A DNA stretch of 64,000 nucleotides from Tipula vernalis (lineage: Eukaryota > Arthropoda > Insecta > Diptera > Tipulidae): contig OY282560.1 in the NCBI GenBank assembly GCA_958295665.1, positions 256,971,368 to 257,035,367 on the forward strand, written 5' to 3'. The notes beneath the pieces are model-generated. The model was not told the DNA's origin and ran no database searches. It was given only the letters and a program-made list of their open reading frames with translations. The position numbers and the translations under genes were made by a program. Within the stretch, counting starts at the first letter, position 1. Each line of letters starts with the position of its first letter. Shown one piece after another: positions 21,091 through 33,115 of this stretch.

Positions 21091-22369
21091 CCATTCCGTT
21101 ATACCAAAAACGATACATATAGATACATGCAAAGCATCTGTAAAAAAGTTGATAAAATCTTAAAAGAGTTATTTATACTGATACCCACTTGTTGTGCTAG
21201 TGCGTATGTGCACACACAGAATGTTCTCTTTGCTTATCTCAATACAAACATTGTGAATGATTTTGAATAGTTTGCGAGAAATGAATGATGAAGTATCAAA
21301 ATGTTTATGAAGGTTGACCCCAAGGATGGTTTTTACCTTGGGTATTTACATCTGAGCTCTATCAAAACCCACCTGGACATTGGATTAATGCCCGAAAGTA
21401 AACAGAATCTGGATAATAAAACCTTTCCTATAAACCCACCTTAACTATGCGTAAATTTTAGCTAATCATATTTTTTTGTTGTATGGTCATTCGATTTCTA
21501 GTGGACATTAAATTCGATCTAAATTAGTTTACCCGATATCTTGGAATTTTTTATTCAAATAAATTGTAATATTAAAAAATTTGCAAATTCGAAAAAAGGA
21601 TCTCGGTTTTTTGTAAAAGAAGGCTTAACGTGGTTATCGGAATATATTCAACTGATTCATTTTACGTGTCCAAAGAGAATTATTTTTGGAATTTGCTTCC
21701 ACTTTACGACAATTTAACATGGACGAGAGACATTGAGATTTTTTCAAACAAAAACCGTGTACGCGAATAAATCTAACTTTAATTCTCATGAAGAATTCTT
21801 AAATACTTTATAAAACTATCGTACTCACTTTTTAAATTTCCTAGGGTAGATTTTCCGTTGATTTTGAATTGACAGTTGCCCAATTACACAAATTGTTTAG
21901 ATTCTAAAAAATAACTGAGAGATTTAATGTGAAACATCCAAATGGGTTAAAATTTAAAATCTTAAAAATAAACGTATGTAGGTATATATGGTACGTATAT
22001 CTAAATAGAAACACATATTTGGTACATGACCTTTCATAAGAACTAATCTATTTCAGTAATCATTCTTGTATACGTACAAATTCTATCATCGACGCAAACG
22101 TTATCATCGACAAAAACTAGTCTGATAAATTTATTGAATTTATTTCAAATTCGTCATAAATTTTTCATTTGTCGCTTACTTGAAATCGCAAAATACAGTG
22201 TATAACAATGATACTTTTATCAGATTTCATTATCATCGAATCACAATCGCATCCTAGTGCAATAAAGCATGCATAATTTTGTTTTCCTACAATCGCCGTG
22301 AAAAGCAGGCTTTTTTTCTCTGTTTTCAAAGCCCAAAGTGTCTGTTTTTTTGACAGTTAATAAACAAAT

Positions 22370-22411
22370 TACTTTGTCACACGTTTCTCTTAGATACGTG
22401 TGACAAAACTT
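22370..22411. repeat. Short hairpin
   Basis: TTTGTCACACGT is followed after about 14 bases by ACGTGTGACAAA, giving a 12-bp perfect stem. The same gtgacaaa text recurs in the larger hairpin at 22700-22790. Confidence 0.6.
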
Positions 22412-22699
22412 GAAACCGCACGCTAAATTTGAACATATGAAAAGAAGAGTAAGAGTAAAAGAAGAGTATTGAAAAGCGAAATTTCACATAATTATGATGT
22501 AATTATTTTTGTATAAAACATCAAACCAAATTTTTGTTTTTCTTTATGAAAAATAAAAAAAATCTTTGACTACTCGATTGAACAAAATGTCGGTCCTAAA
22601 ATAAAATCGTATTGTCAGTATAGTAAATTTTACTACAAAATTATCTTTTTATTATATTTTTTAAAATGATTGTAGGAAAAATAAAGTGTGAAACACGTC

Positions 22700-22790
22700 C
22701 GCAAAGTTGTTTGTCACGCTCGAAAGGTTGCTGGCCTCCGTCCCGTCGGCCAGCAATTTCCTTTCTCGCGTGACAAACTGGCACTTTGCG
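22700..22790. repeat. GC-rich hairpin in AT-rich surroundings
   Basis: CGCAAAGT...TTTGTCACGC...AAAGG...GCTGGCC is followed by ggccagc...ccttt...gcgtgacaaa...actttgcg, a 91-bp stem-loop with interrupted pairing and a loop of about 11 bases. It resembles the core of a small palindromic MITE. No target duplication could be set. Confidence 0.65.
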
Positions 22791-25109
22791 CTCTTGATAC
22801 ACAAATAACTATTTGTGCAATGGAAAAAATTAAAACGGACGACTAGATGGGAATGAAAAGTTGTTTTATCATTTAAAATTATCACTGAACCAGAATCGCA
22901 CCCCTGGGGCTCAATTCTCGTTCTATGAAAAAATTCAATGAAAAAAAATCTTTTCATTTGCATCTAGTCAACCACCTTTATTTTTTGAATGCAAAAAACA
23001 AAGTTATTTAATTTTCACAGTACCGTGGGCCGATTCTGATTCCATGAAAAATAAAATGAAAACATTTCTCAGTGGAAAAAAAACATAATTCCAAAGTGTT
23101 TTTAATGAATATATACTCGTAGTATTTGATTATTTTCGTCAAAATATTCTCATATGAAAATATGAGCATTTTGGTGATAAGAAAATCATTTAAATGTGTG
23201 TATTAATGTATTGATTTACCGATATACCGAAAGTTGTGTCCAAAATCGCAAAGGGTTGTGGTTGACCGCAATCAAATGATCGTACTTCAAGCAAACTTGG
23301 TAGTTTTCATAGTTTATGAAGGTATTGAAAAATAGAAAGAACTTTTGTTCATTTTCCAAAATCCTAAACTATTTCAAATGGATATTTTTGAATTTTTTTA
23401 ATTCACATTTATGTACAGTGATTTTAGGTTCAAATTTCTTGAATTCTTAAAATCGACTTAATTCCTAGATTTACAAAATAGTCCTTTTAAGCCTTAATTT
23501 TAAAATTTTATAATTCCCTAAGCTTCTTTAATTCAAAATTCGAGCACCTGATTTCTACTCCTATTTTAAAAATCTGTAAATTTAGAATATCCTATTGAAT
23601 CTAGGGTTTCAAAATTATGTCAGATTACAAATAGTTTTTCGAAACAACTGCATTTAAAAATTCGAATTTTGGTGTATAGTAGTTTACCAACTATAAGAAA
23701 CGTTGTTTTAATGTTTTCACAATAGCGCTTCACACGCTTAGAATATGATCGGTATTTGAATATTCTTCAGATTCTAGACATTTAAAAATAAAGAAAATTC
23801 GTAAATTCATAAATACTTTCAACTTGAGACTATATGGAACATTTTAAATTTTATCAAATTCTTTCTATCCCATTTTCATAAAAATTGACAAATACAGGTT
23901 ATTGGTGAAATTGTTGAAATTAGTAATTGTTTGGACTTTTTAAGATTTCAAATTTCGAGATAACTTATCTTTATTCTTCAAATAGAATTATTTTATAAAC
24001 ATTTCAATATTGTGTATTTCAAACTCTCTTGTACTTTGTCCTAGTACGAACTTTAAAAATCGAATTTTGTAAGTATGGATATACAAAACTTCTGTGTAAA
24101 ACATCAAATTACAAATTCCACAAATAGATGACCGCCATTTAAATGTTACAACTTAAGTAGCGTATACTTTATAAAAACGACAAAACTACTTTACAAAAAA
24201 AGTAAAGCTTAAAAAAATTATTGGTAGTGTCGAATTGGGTTCATTATGGTTGCATAACTTAATTAACATAAGATACTTATCGACATACGCACAACGCACA
24301 TAAGTTAGTCCCTTATTGCCACACAAAAATTACTGCAGCTGTAAATATTAGGCTCTTAATATAAATGTTGATAAATAGGCGTCTTGTGTAAACGAACAAT
24401 TGTTTGTCGTTTACTGTTCCTTCGTTATAAAATTTATATATTTAAATTTCGGAGTAGGCGCAAACTATAAAAAATTAATTCAAATTGGAGCTTGGTTTAC
24501 ACAGAACTATTTTTTCATTTCATTTTTTTCACGGAAACAGAATCGACCCCCTGCACGGCTCCAGTTACAGGTCTGCATCCGAACATTAAAATTTTCGATG
24601 TATTTTTCCAATAAAAGCAGGCCTCAATTTCAGCTCGAATGTTGTTCTTAAGATCTTAAATTATTTTAAATTATTTTATATATAATCAAAGAAAATAATC
24701 TAACAGTGGGTGTCAAATCGCATAATCTTAGTAGCCAATTGACATAAGAATTTGGTTACGGTTGGTTTGGTTTAAACCACGACGTTGGTGATGGTCAGCT
24801 GGTTTCAATTGTTGACTTAATTGAATTTTATAAGGATGCATGTATAAATCAATGTTTAAGTTCAACGTTTAACGACAAGTTTAATTATTGTGAATGAAGC
24901 CTCAAAGAAGTGCTTAGCTCTTTACAAATATTATTACTTACAGCTGTTACTGTTTCACGAGTAGTGACTGGACGATGGTGTTCATAGGTTCTAGGACGAT
25001 ATCAACCAAAATCATCAAGAAATTTGCGAAATGTATTTAGTTTTTAGCTGAAAAAAAAATTAACAGATGGAGCACCCTTATAAGTGAAATAGTTAATATT
25101 ATTGATTTT

Positions 25110-26990
25110 AAAAAAATAGTAGTGTTGAGGGATTTGAATTTAAGGCAATATTCATTGGTCAGTTAATTCTGAATCATTAAAACTTTTACCTTAGAACACA
25201 CTTTTAGAATATTTTTCAGTTTATGAATCTTTGTCATATTTTAAAGATGATGATATAGATCATAATTCTCTTGAAATTGAATAACTTTAAAGATAAATAT
25301 CGCGTTTTTGTTGTGGATGATTATCTCTCGTCTGAGTATCTCCGATGCATACTACACTGGAATGATTTATTTCGAAACAATGATAATGATGTGAATGTAA
25401 AAAACCAAAAATTTCAATGATTTACTATAGGCAGCATTTTCCGATTCATACCTTTGAGAAGGAAACGTAACTATAGTGACCCACCGTGGTTTGATTGAGA
25501 TTTCATCAATTTGCGTAATCGTAAGAATAAAGCTTACTACAGACTTAGAAGCAATGTTTGCTAATTTAATAAATCGATTTTTGTAAATCTTCGTGAACAA
25601 TATTTAAATCTGAATTTCACTCTAAATATCTCCAAAATATAAAAGTGACCAAAGCTAATATCAAACTAAACTCCAAATCATTTTGGAAGTTTGTTAATAA
25701 TAAGCGTAATACATTTGGCTTTCCATCTATTATGAATTGTAATTGAATTAACTTAACAATGTATCAAGAATATGTGCAGGTTTTGCAAGTTTCATGATGT
25801 TGATGGTTCTATTGTAAGTAACCGCCAATTTAGCATTCCTTATTTATCCATAATTAAGATGACATAAGTAATCGCCTTTTGTATTTTAATGATGGATGTG
25901 TACCTGGCGGTATACCCTCGTCAATATTTTAATGTGTTGCCTCATATGTTTCAACTCCTCTTTAGTTACTGGGTACTTTCCAAACGCTTAGAAAGTATCA
26001 CATATTGTTCTAATTTATATAAAAAGCAACCACTCTGACGTATCCAACTATCATGGAATCTCAATTCTATCATCAATACCAAAGCTTTTCGAGTTAAAAC
26101 TTTGTTTTTAGCACGGTCTCTCTAGTGGAAAATCTACCACAACAATGTTGAATTACTAGAGTTAATGGCCACCCCGGTTGATGTAATTTATTTTGATTTT
26201 GCTAAAGCTTTTGATTCAATAGACCATAAAATTATTATAAAAAGCTTTTTTGGATCCAAATTTTGTAAAATGGATTTCTTCTTATTTAGTGGCAAGGAAA
26301 CAGTATGTTTTACTGAATTATGTCGGATTATATCTAATGCCATTCTAAGGTTCCTCGAAAATGTAATTCCGAATATTTTTAAATTTTGTGATTGCTTATT
26401 ATTTGCCGATGATTTAAAGATTTTCAAGCATATTCAATCTTCTAACGATACAGAAGTATTGCAATCAGAAATTAACAAACTATCTAGTTGGTGATCTACA
26501 GATAAATTGTTGCTCTATGTAAATATGTACAACATCATGTCGTTCTATAGAACATCGAATACGGATATTTTCAACTATCATTTGGATGGTAATGAACTTT
26601 ATACAGTAACTTCAATTTTTGACTTAGGAGTACTCTTTGATCATAAATTAAGTTTTGCTTTACATTTGGATAAAATAATATTGAAAGCTAATTCTATGTT
26701 GGGTTTTATTTTTAGAATGACAAAGGAGTTTGTTGATATTGTTTCATGTGTAAGTTTATTTACTTCTTTTGTGAGATCTCAACACGAATATGCAGCGGTG
26801 GTTTGGTATCCTCACCATGAAGTAAATATTAAAAGATTAGAAATTTATAGAAACCGTGGTTATCTCTCAACAAGTAACAGCAATGTTTTGTTGGATTTCT
26901 TTTAATGGCCGTATAAAATGTCCTAACCTTATTTCTGCTTGGCAATTTTATGTGCCGGGCAGAAGTTTAAAGCAGAGAGGGTTTTTGTTT
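25110..26990 (+). pseudogene. Jockey/CR1-like LINE relic
   Basis: Plus-strand text runs in LINE order. First is an endonuclease-like block near 25120-25160 (VVLRDLNLRQYS, resembling the GDFNLP motif). Then RT motif A follows at 26165-26240 (VDVIYFDFAKAFDSIDHKII), then the catalytic block LLFADDLKIFKHI at 26395-26440. Last is a thumb region at 26507-26905 with LGVLFDHKLSFALHLDKI and HEYAAVVWYPHH. Several frame breaks and stops separate them. Unlike the LINE at 8825-14215, the FADD active site is retained. It is a distinct subfamily. Confidence 0.8.
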
Positions 26991-27019
26991 TATTGAGTTT
27001 CATGGAACTAATTATGGTT

Positions 27020-28860
27020 CTAATGAACCAATGGTTTCTATGGCGTGGATTTTCAATGATTATTATATATGTTTCATTCTGAAAGATCAAGCGAATGTTT
27101 TCGAAATAAAATTCGAAATTATAATTTTTGACTTAAAATATGTGATAATCGGAAACAGCAATGTCTGGTGAATAAGTGGGGTGGGCTAAAATTTCCCAAC
27201 CAAATGACAATAACCAATCTTTAGCCGGTTTCACTACATGTGGTCGAGCGTTTTCGTGCTGGAAACTCACTATATGTCGTTTATTGGCAACTGTTGATCG
27301 TTTTTGTTTCAATTCCCGGTTTAAATCAAGCAGTTATTTTTGATAACGTTGACCGTCAATAGTTTCACCTGGTCAAGAGCTCATAATAAATAACACCTTT
27401 TTCATACCACCAAATACTCAGTAAGGTCTTCTTTCTTAAGGATATAATTTTTAACGTTTTGGATTGTTGAAATAGTACCACTTTTCATCACCTGTCATAA
27501 TCTGATAAGGAAACGATTTTTTTTGTACCGAGAAAGCTTTGAAAGACACCTATTGAAGCGATTTTCGATGCCCTATCACAGAGAGAAATCATATCTCGTA
27601 TTATGAATAAGAGTATATGAATTAAGAATAAAACCTTTTGATTTGGCACCGTGCATGAACATTTCACAATAAATGTTTACTATGCATAGTTTGTGAATAA
27701 GGACTTATTCATCTATTATGAATTATATTCATAATGTTTTAAAAAGACTACGTATGTTTAGTTATTCATGTCTAGTGAAAATTAATGCATATTTATTTAT
27801 CAAATTAACTCATGGATTACACATATTAAATACTTTATTGTTTTATGGTTTGTATTGCATACTTTTATACTTCGTATGGATTAAATCATATGATTTTTTG
27901 GCTTTTTTATAGACAGCAATCCCAATATTTACAACTTTTCGAGGCAGTAAAATAAAGAGCCATCTACTCACAATATATCTACTAATAAAAAGTAAAAATA
28001 TCATCACCCCCTGTGATTTTACCCCAAGGATTATTAAAGTAAATAAAATATAACCCTTTAAAAATGAGCGTTTTCCTTAAGCTCTTTCGGCCTTCGGTAG
28101 TTTGGTTTGGTACTGATAAAAGTTGATCTACCAGGTTTAGCTAAGACTAAACTACAAAAATACAAATCTTACTTTTTATGTTTAGTACCAAGTAAGATCG
28201 TACTGTTTTAGCGAATTACAATATTCACCGATTTAAAACTCAAGGAAAACTGTGTTTGAATTTGTAAATATTTATAATTTTTATTAATGTTATGAGCGAA
28301 TGGATTAGATTATGAATAAGCATTCACTGACATTTATTCATGATTCATGATTGTTATTCTTAAATAATGAAATTTATGCATAAAAACAGAAAAATATTCA
28401 TTTCATCCATTTATGAATTGGTATGCATGATCCATGCAAAGCTTTTTCTCTCTGTTTATTCTTTCAACTCATGCGAAAGTCATTTTCCTTTCTTTTGAAT
28501 CTTTCCAGTTTTATATAAGCATTTGTTAATAGCAGCTTGTACAACATTTAATGCTACTGCAAGTTGGTTTTCAGTTCGATTGTTTCGAACTTTCTGACTT
28601 AACCCGGACGTTCTTTGTCTTTGACATCAAAATCACCACTTTTAAATCGTCTGAACCAATTATTAGAAGTAAAATCAGATGAGATGGAGCCCGAACACCG
28701 TAGATTTCCACAAGAAATCTATGAGCTTCAGCTGCTGTTTTTTTCAGTTAAACATCCTTAAATATATGAATATTTTTACCCAACTGAATTCAAATACGCC
28801 AAACCATAAGTAAAATGGTCTAAAATTTGGCATAAAACGTTGCCAGTTTAATATTTTATT
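27020..28860 (-). pseudogene. Mariner transposase pseudogene, interrupted
   Basis: The N-terminal part is at 28455-28770 on the minus strand (AAEAHRFLVEIYG, then FKSGDFDVKDKERPG after frame changes). The C-terminal catalytic part is at 27130-27590 (ENARPHVVKPAKDWLLSFGW followed by HPTYSPDIAVSDYHIF). PTYSPDxAxSDYHxF is the block with the third Asp of mariner DD34D enzymes. An unrelated insert at about 27582-28455 separates the halves. Stops are frequent. The outer TIRs were not resolved, but ggcataaaacgttgcc at 28830-28845 resembles a mariner end. Confidence 0.75.
27582..28452. mobile_element. Non-autonomous insert in the mariner, CAGAGAGAAA ends
   Basis: CACAGAGAGAAA at 27578-27589 is the inverse of tttctctctgt at 28446-28456, and mariner coding text lies directly outside both. 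The tips resemble hAT ends (CAGRG-type). I could not find a convincing 8-bp duplication. The interior is rich in gaataa/ttattcat repeats and has no transposase. Confidence 0.5.
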
Positions 28861-28959
28861 TTAACTTATGACTAGAGCCATTTATTTGACGCGGGAGGAA
28901 TTTTAGTCTAATAATTTTCGAACTAATTTTAACATTTGGTAAATTTTTATCCTTTATCA

Positions 28960-29420
28960 AATTTTATATCAAATAATAGTTTAATTTATTTAATGTCCAA
29001 GCTATTTTTAAACCATTGAAATATAATCGTTTGTTTACTTTCATAAAGCCATTGGTTTGTTTTAAGTACAATTTGTACCATTTATCTAACGATTTCGTTA
29101 TATTTTTTAAAATAATTGTCTGTTCTTAACTATTTAAACTAGACTTTGGTTTATTTTATGTGATTTACAAACCATTTTTTAACCGTTTGGATAAATTATT
29201 ACCTTTTATCAACTTTGATGAAACCATCGTTCATATTACGTAATTTTTAAACGATATTTAACTGTTTAGTTGAATTTTAAACAGTTACCAACATTTCATA
29301 AACTTCGGTTCATTTGGTCGAATATTACCCCTTCAACTACTTTGAAAGAACTATTGTTGATTATAAGTTATTTTCAAACTATTTGGTTAAATTTGTATAA
29401 CATTTCTAAAACCATCCCGT
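28960..29420. repeat. Degenerate tandem repeat, about 80-bp period
   Basis: Blocks that start with cattggttt, ctttggttt, ccatcgttc and cttcggttc recur at about 29049, 29144, 29224 and 29303, each followed by an AT-rich run ending in aaccatt/aactgttt-like text. Spacings are 95, 80 and 79 bp. The copies are poorly conserved, so this is a tentative call. Confidence 0.35.
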
Positions 29421-29679
29421 TTTTCTTTCTTCTTTCGTAAGTAAGATCTTTTGATGAAAATCATCGTATTGGTATGAAATGTTTAATTCTAAAAAGCTCA
29501 GAAGAATCCGAAAAACCGACGAATCTTCTAAATTACCAATTGTGACTCTTTCCTAATTATATGTACATAGCAACAATTATGTGCAGGTAAGGTTTTTATG
29601 TTGATATTTGTATTATTTTATAAAATTCTTTAATTTCAACCTTATTCTTAATAGATAAAATAAATTTCAAAATATGGTG

Positions 29680-29790
29680 GAGCAGATGACCGGAATACAG
29701 CTAAAACGTTAAGTAAAATGTTTGTGGATGCTTCGTTGAAGCAACTTTCGTGAAAAGGAACTGCATTTTAAATAATTAATCAACTTAAAA
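29680..29790 (+). pseudogene. Possible DUF4806-domain relic (uncertain)
   Basis: The frame reads YGGADDRNTAKTLSKMFVDA then SLKQLS, a stop, KGTAF, a stop, IINQLKRK. This resembles the end of the insect DUF4806 domain, which contains GGxxxxxxxxxLxxxFTDxxxxxxxWKG, but the match is from memory and short. A segment of about 35 bp (aaaaggaaaacccatgyctc) is duplicated in tandem immediately after, at 29787-29840. Confidence 0.25.
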
Positions 29791-29869
29791 GGAAAACCCA
29801 TGCCTCCTCATGATCTTAAAAGGAAAACCCATGTCTCATCATATCATCAAGAAAAGGCAACTGCAATAA

Positions 29870-32306
29870 TTCCACTTCATAAAATTTTCCAAAATTAAAT
29901 TAATTCTAGCATTTTAAATTATTTTTAAAATAATTAATTACTATTTCTCATACTAATTTAAGTAAGTTCAATTTAATTTTATGTAATTTTATTTCTAGAT
30001 TTTGCTGTACTAAAAAAATAATTTGTATTACTCTTTTGCATTCACCATTACATGGCATCTAATAAATATATTTCAAAAGAAGAAAACCTCGTTCTGGAAA
30101 TTGTCTTGAGCCTTAGCAGCATGTTTCTTCAGAAAGTATCTCAATTTACTCTTTCTGCTTAACCCCCACCACAATGTAGCAGGCAAAATTTTTCATATCA
30201 ACCTATTCCGCGTTAACTTCTTTGTTCAGTTCAGTTTAAGCATTTTAGTGGTAAACAACAATATTAAAATGAGTTTCACTCATCAAAAGCTTTTTGAAGT
30301 AACCTGGTAATAAAGGTTGAATCTTACAAGATGGTAACGACTCTAAACATCGGAGTCGTCTTTGCACCCAGTGGAAAGGGCAAATTGGATTCAAACTTTG
30401 GAATGGCCGACACCGAAAATAATGGCGACTGGACTAAATACGAAGATAATTGAGAAATTAGTTTTAATTTCTATTATTACAAATAAATATCAATTAGTTT
30501 ATTTATTGTGTTTTTATTATTTTTTAGATAATTTCTTCTGGAAGATACAGTATTTCATTTAATCCACCTGTAAGATGCACCTCTCAAATATTGTTTTGGT
30601 TCATTTTTTGATTTTATGGACTAAAACAATTTGATGTGTGTTGTGTTGTTTCTTAATTGGTATAATCAAACAAACAAACTCAGGAAATCTCTCCTTGTTA
30701 TAATTCCAGTTACTGTAATTCATATATGCCCGAGGTACTTGAACTGCTTTTAGAGTGTTTGTTAGATTTTTGATAAAGAAGTAAAATCCGAAACGATCGT
30801 AATTTCAAGTTAAAAGAAAAATAAATATCACATGAAGAAAATGACAAAACCAAAATAACTGTGTTGTATTATATAAAATCGCCCTAAATCGTTCTCTACA
30901 CTGAGGGGCCATAGTCGCCGACAACGTCCTCTCAATAATTTGTGTGCTGTGCAAAGTGGAGCTACAACGCGACAGAGTATAATCAATAGTTCTAATAATT
31001 CACATTATCCACTACACCTTCATGCATGGTGTATGTATGTGATAGGGCCTTCAAGCGCGTGTGATTTTTATAAAAACTGTGCAGTGTTTCCAGTTTTTGT
31101 TTAATTAACATTTTAAACACTAAAAGATTTTACAGATCAGCATCATCAGTCCAGAAAAACAACGTTTCAGTCGCTTCCTATGATAAACAATGGTTAATAT
31201 GGTGGAATTCAAAGGATTTGAAAAGATTCCTCTACCAATCTTCAGTCTGAACGAAAAATTTATTTTTAGCTTGAGCGATTCCGCTATTGTTACTTGTTTA
31301 TCACTAAAATAACAATTAAAAAGTCGGAACTTCTCTCAGCTATATCGAATCAGGTTTTCTTTATATACTTTATTGCTTTCTCTTCTTTGCTGATTCGATT
31401 TTCATCATTTCTCCACATCTCACGAACTTCATGCTCTTTTCTTTCATTTGTTTTTTTACATTAGAATACAGAAAGAACTTGAATTTAAGGATAGTTTACA
31501 AGTGAATTCATTGCACTTAAATTTAAAAATTGTGAATATTATCGAGTATTGTTGTATTAAAAAAGATGGAGGTGTGGCCAACACCGACTTTCTTTTACGA
31601 ACAGAGAATTTTGAGAAATTTTATTTTTTTTATAATTTTTTAATTTTTTTTTTTTTTAATTTTTGGAAACATTTTTTATTAAGTAATTTTTTGTAAACCT
31701 TATACTTTTTAAGATATTTGTAAAATAAATTTTCTGGACCAAGTGAGTGGCCACTTCCAGTTAGCCGATTTGGAGTAAAATTCACTGGGACCTCCCAATT
31801 TATCAAAAAAGCTTACATCTGAAGTTTCAGTTCGATTGGTTAAACCATCTGGGCTGTAGAGAGGACACAGACTGACACTGACAGACAGACACCATTTCGA
31901 AATCTACTTTTTTGGACTCAGGGGACCTCAAAACAGATAAATCTCTAAAAATCTCAAGGTGCAAAATTTTCAAGATTACTATACTTTATTTTACTAGAGC
32001 AAAAGAAAGTAAAACTAAACCCATTATCGCTGTTCTCGTCAATTTATTGGACCAAAATACGAATTTGAAAAAACTTACGGATAAAATCTATCAAAATTCG
32101 ATGGTGAGCTTATTGAAGCATTGACCAAATCAATCTACTATACATATGTCATAAAATGTACTACTCTAGATACTTATTTCAAAATTCAACGATCCAAATT
32201 GAAATTGAAATTAAAAGTTCTACTTTGGGGTTTTTCAAGCTTAATAATTAACACTTTTGCGTATGTGAGTGAATATTTGTAGTAGTGAATATAACTATAC
32301 TTACTA
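29870..32306. other. Intergenic DNA; dispersed-repeat end and a possible promoter
   Basis: No convincing gene. Three points can be supported. A frame at 30357-30453 reads APSGKGKLDSNFGMADTENN, of unknown family. A TATA-like tatataaaat at about 30870 lies upstream of a less AT-rich stretch 30890-31060, which could be a promoter with a 5' leader, unproven. At 31840-32015 a segment with gacactgacagacagacac and a terminal aaagaaagtaaaa resembles the very start of the window, indicating a dispersed repeat family. Confidence 0.3.
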
Positions 32307-33115
32307 GTCGCAAGTAGGGCATCCAATTTCTGTCCAAAATATGAATACCGGTATTTCGGTATTACTGTACGACAAAACCGGGATATCTGTATTAATACCG
32401 ATATTGTTTAGTTAACACTAATAAAAAACATTGGACATTTAAAAAGTAGTTTTGTTTAACTTTATTATAAAATTTTAACTGTCCGTTGAGTACATGAGTA
32501 TGTCCAAACTTTTTCAAATTTAATTTAAATTTAAATATATTTCTAATTGAGCTAGCACTTGAAATTTCGTGTACCTTCCTAAAATATTATTAGCTACCGA
32601 TATATGGAAAAAATCAGGACCGAAAACCTATACAAAAATAATTATAATAGTGTTGTGATATTCACATTATTTTCGTACCTCATGAGTCTGGCCAGACCCC
32701 CTATACATTTGATATGTAAGTTGATGGAATTTTTCACATTTTTTACTTTTTATTGGTAATTTTCCATTTAAACTGCCATTAGTATTTTATCAGTATTCTC
32801 TGTACACATAAACGTAAGTATCCAGACGCACACATGGGCATTTACACACATAAATATGTTTGCTCTTACTGTTGAGCGATATTTTTTCGACGTTTCCTTT
32901 GTTGTTTTCTCTACAAACTTCTCTTTCTATTCTGGTAACAGTGAGTGGGTGTGCGCATGTGCAGATGCGTAGATTCACGTTTGTGTTATTTCTTTTATAC
33001 TCATTCGCATTAGATCAGTTGACTAGTGAACGTTGTAGGTTGAATTCACAACAAATTAGTGCTAATAAAACATATTTTACGTGCAAAATTCTTATGATTG
33101 TTCGCTTTTTTCAAA

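Larger units (their letters stand above)
18662..21097. mobile_element. Foldback element B with minisatellite ends
   Basis: The element begins GGAATG and ends CATTCC. Both sides carry GTTATACC (18654-18661 and 21098-21105), an exact 8-bp target duplication. Each arm starts with a tandem array of a 15-bp unit (gaagggccgaatgtc) and continues with about 700 bp of inverted sequence, 18895-19590 against 20215-20945. The centre, 19595-20210, is unique and holds a GC-rich island. No transposase was recognised. Length is 2,436 bp. Confidence 0.85.
21106..25105. other. Long AT-rich intergenic region, no gene seen
   Basis: Four kilobases without a recognisable gene. It contains two hairpins (22370-22411 and 22700-22790). 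A segment at 22880-22925 (cagaatcgcacccctggggc) has partial matches at 15570 and 23030. The minus-strand frame of 100 codons at 22661-22963 runs through the hairpin and has no family resemblance. The part near 24950-25060 may be old transposon sequence, but no motif is certain. Confidence 0.4.

Noticed and set aside
22661..22963. Minus-strand frame of 100 codons
   Set aside because: It runs through a GC-rich hairpin and has no homologue I can recall. Low coding likelihood.
24400..24651. Plus-strand frame of 83 codons
   Set aside because: AT-rich, hydrophobic, no motif, no splice context.
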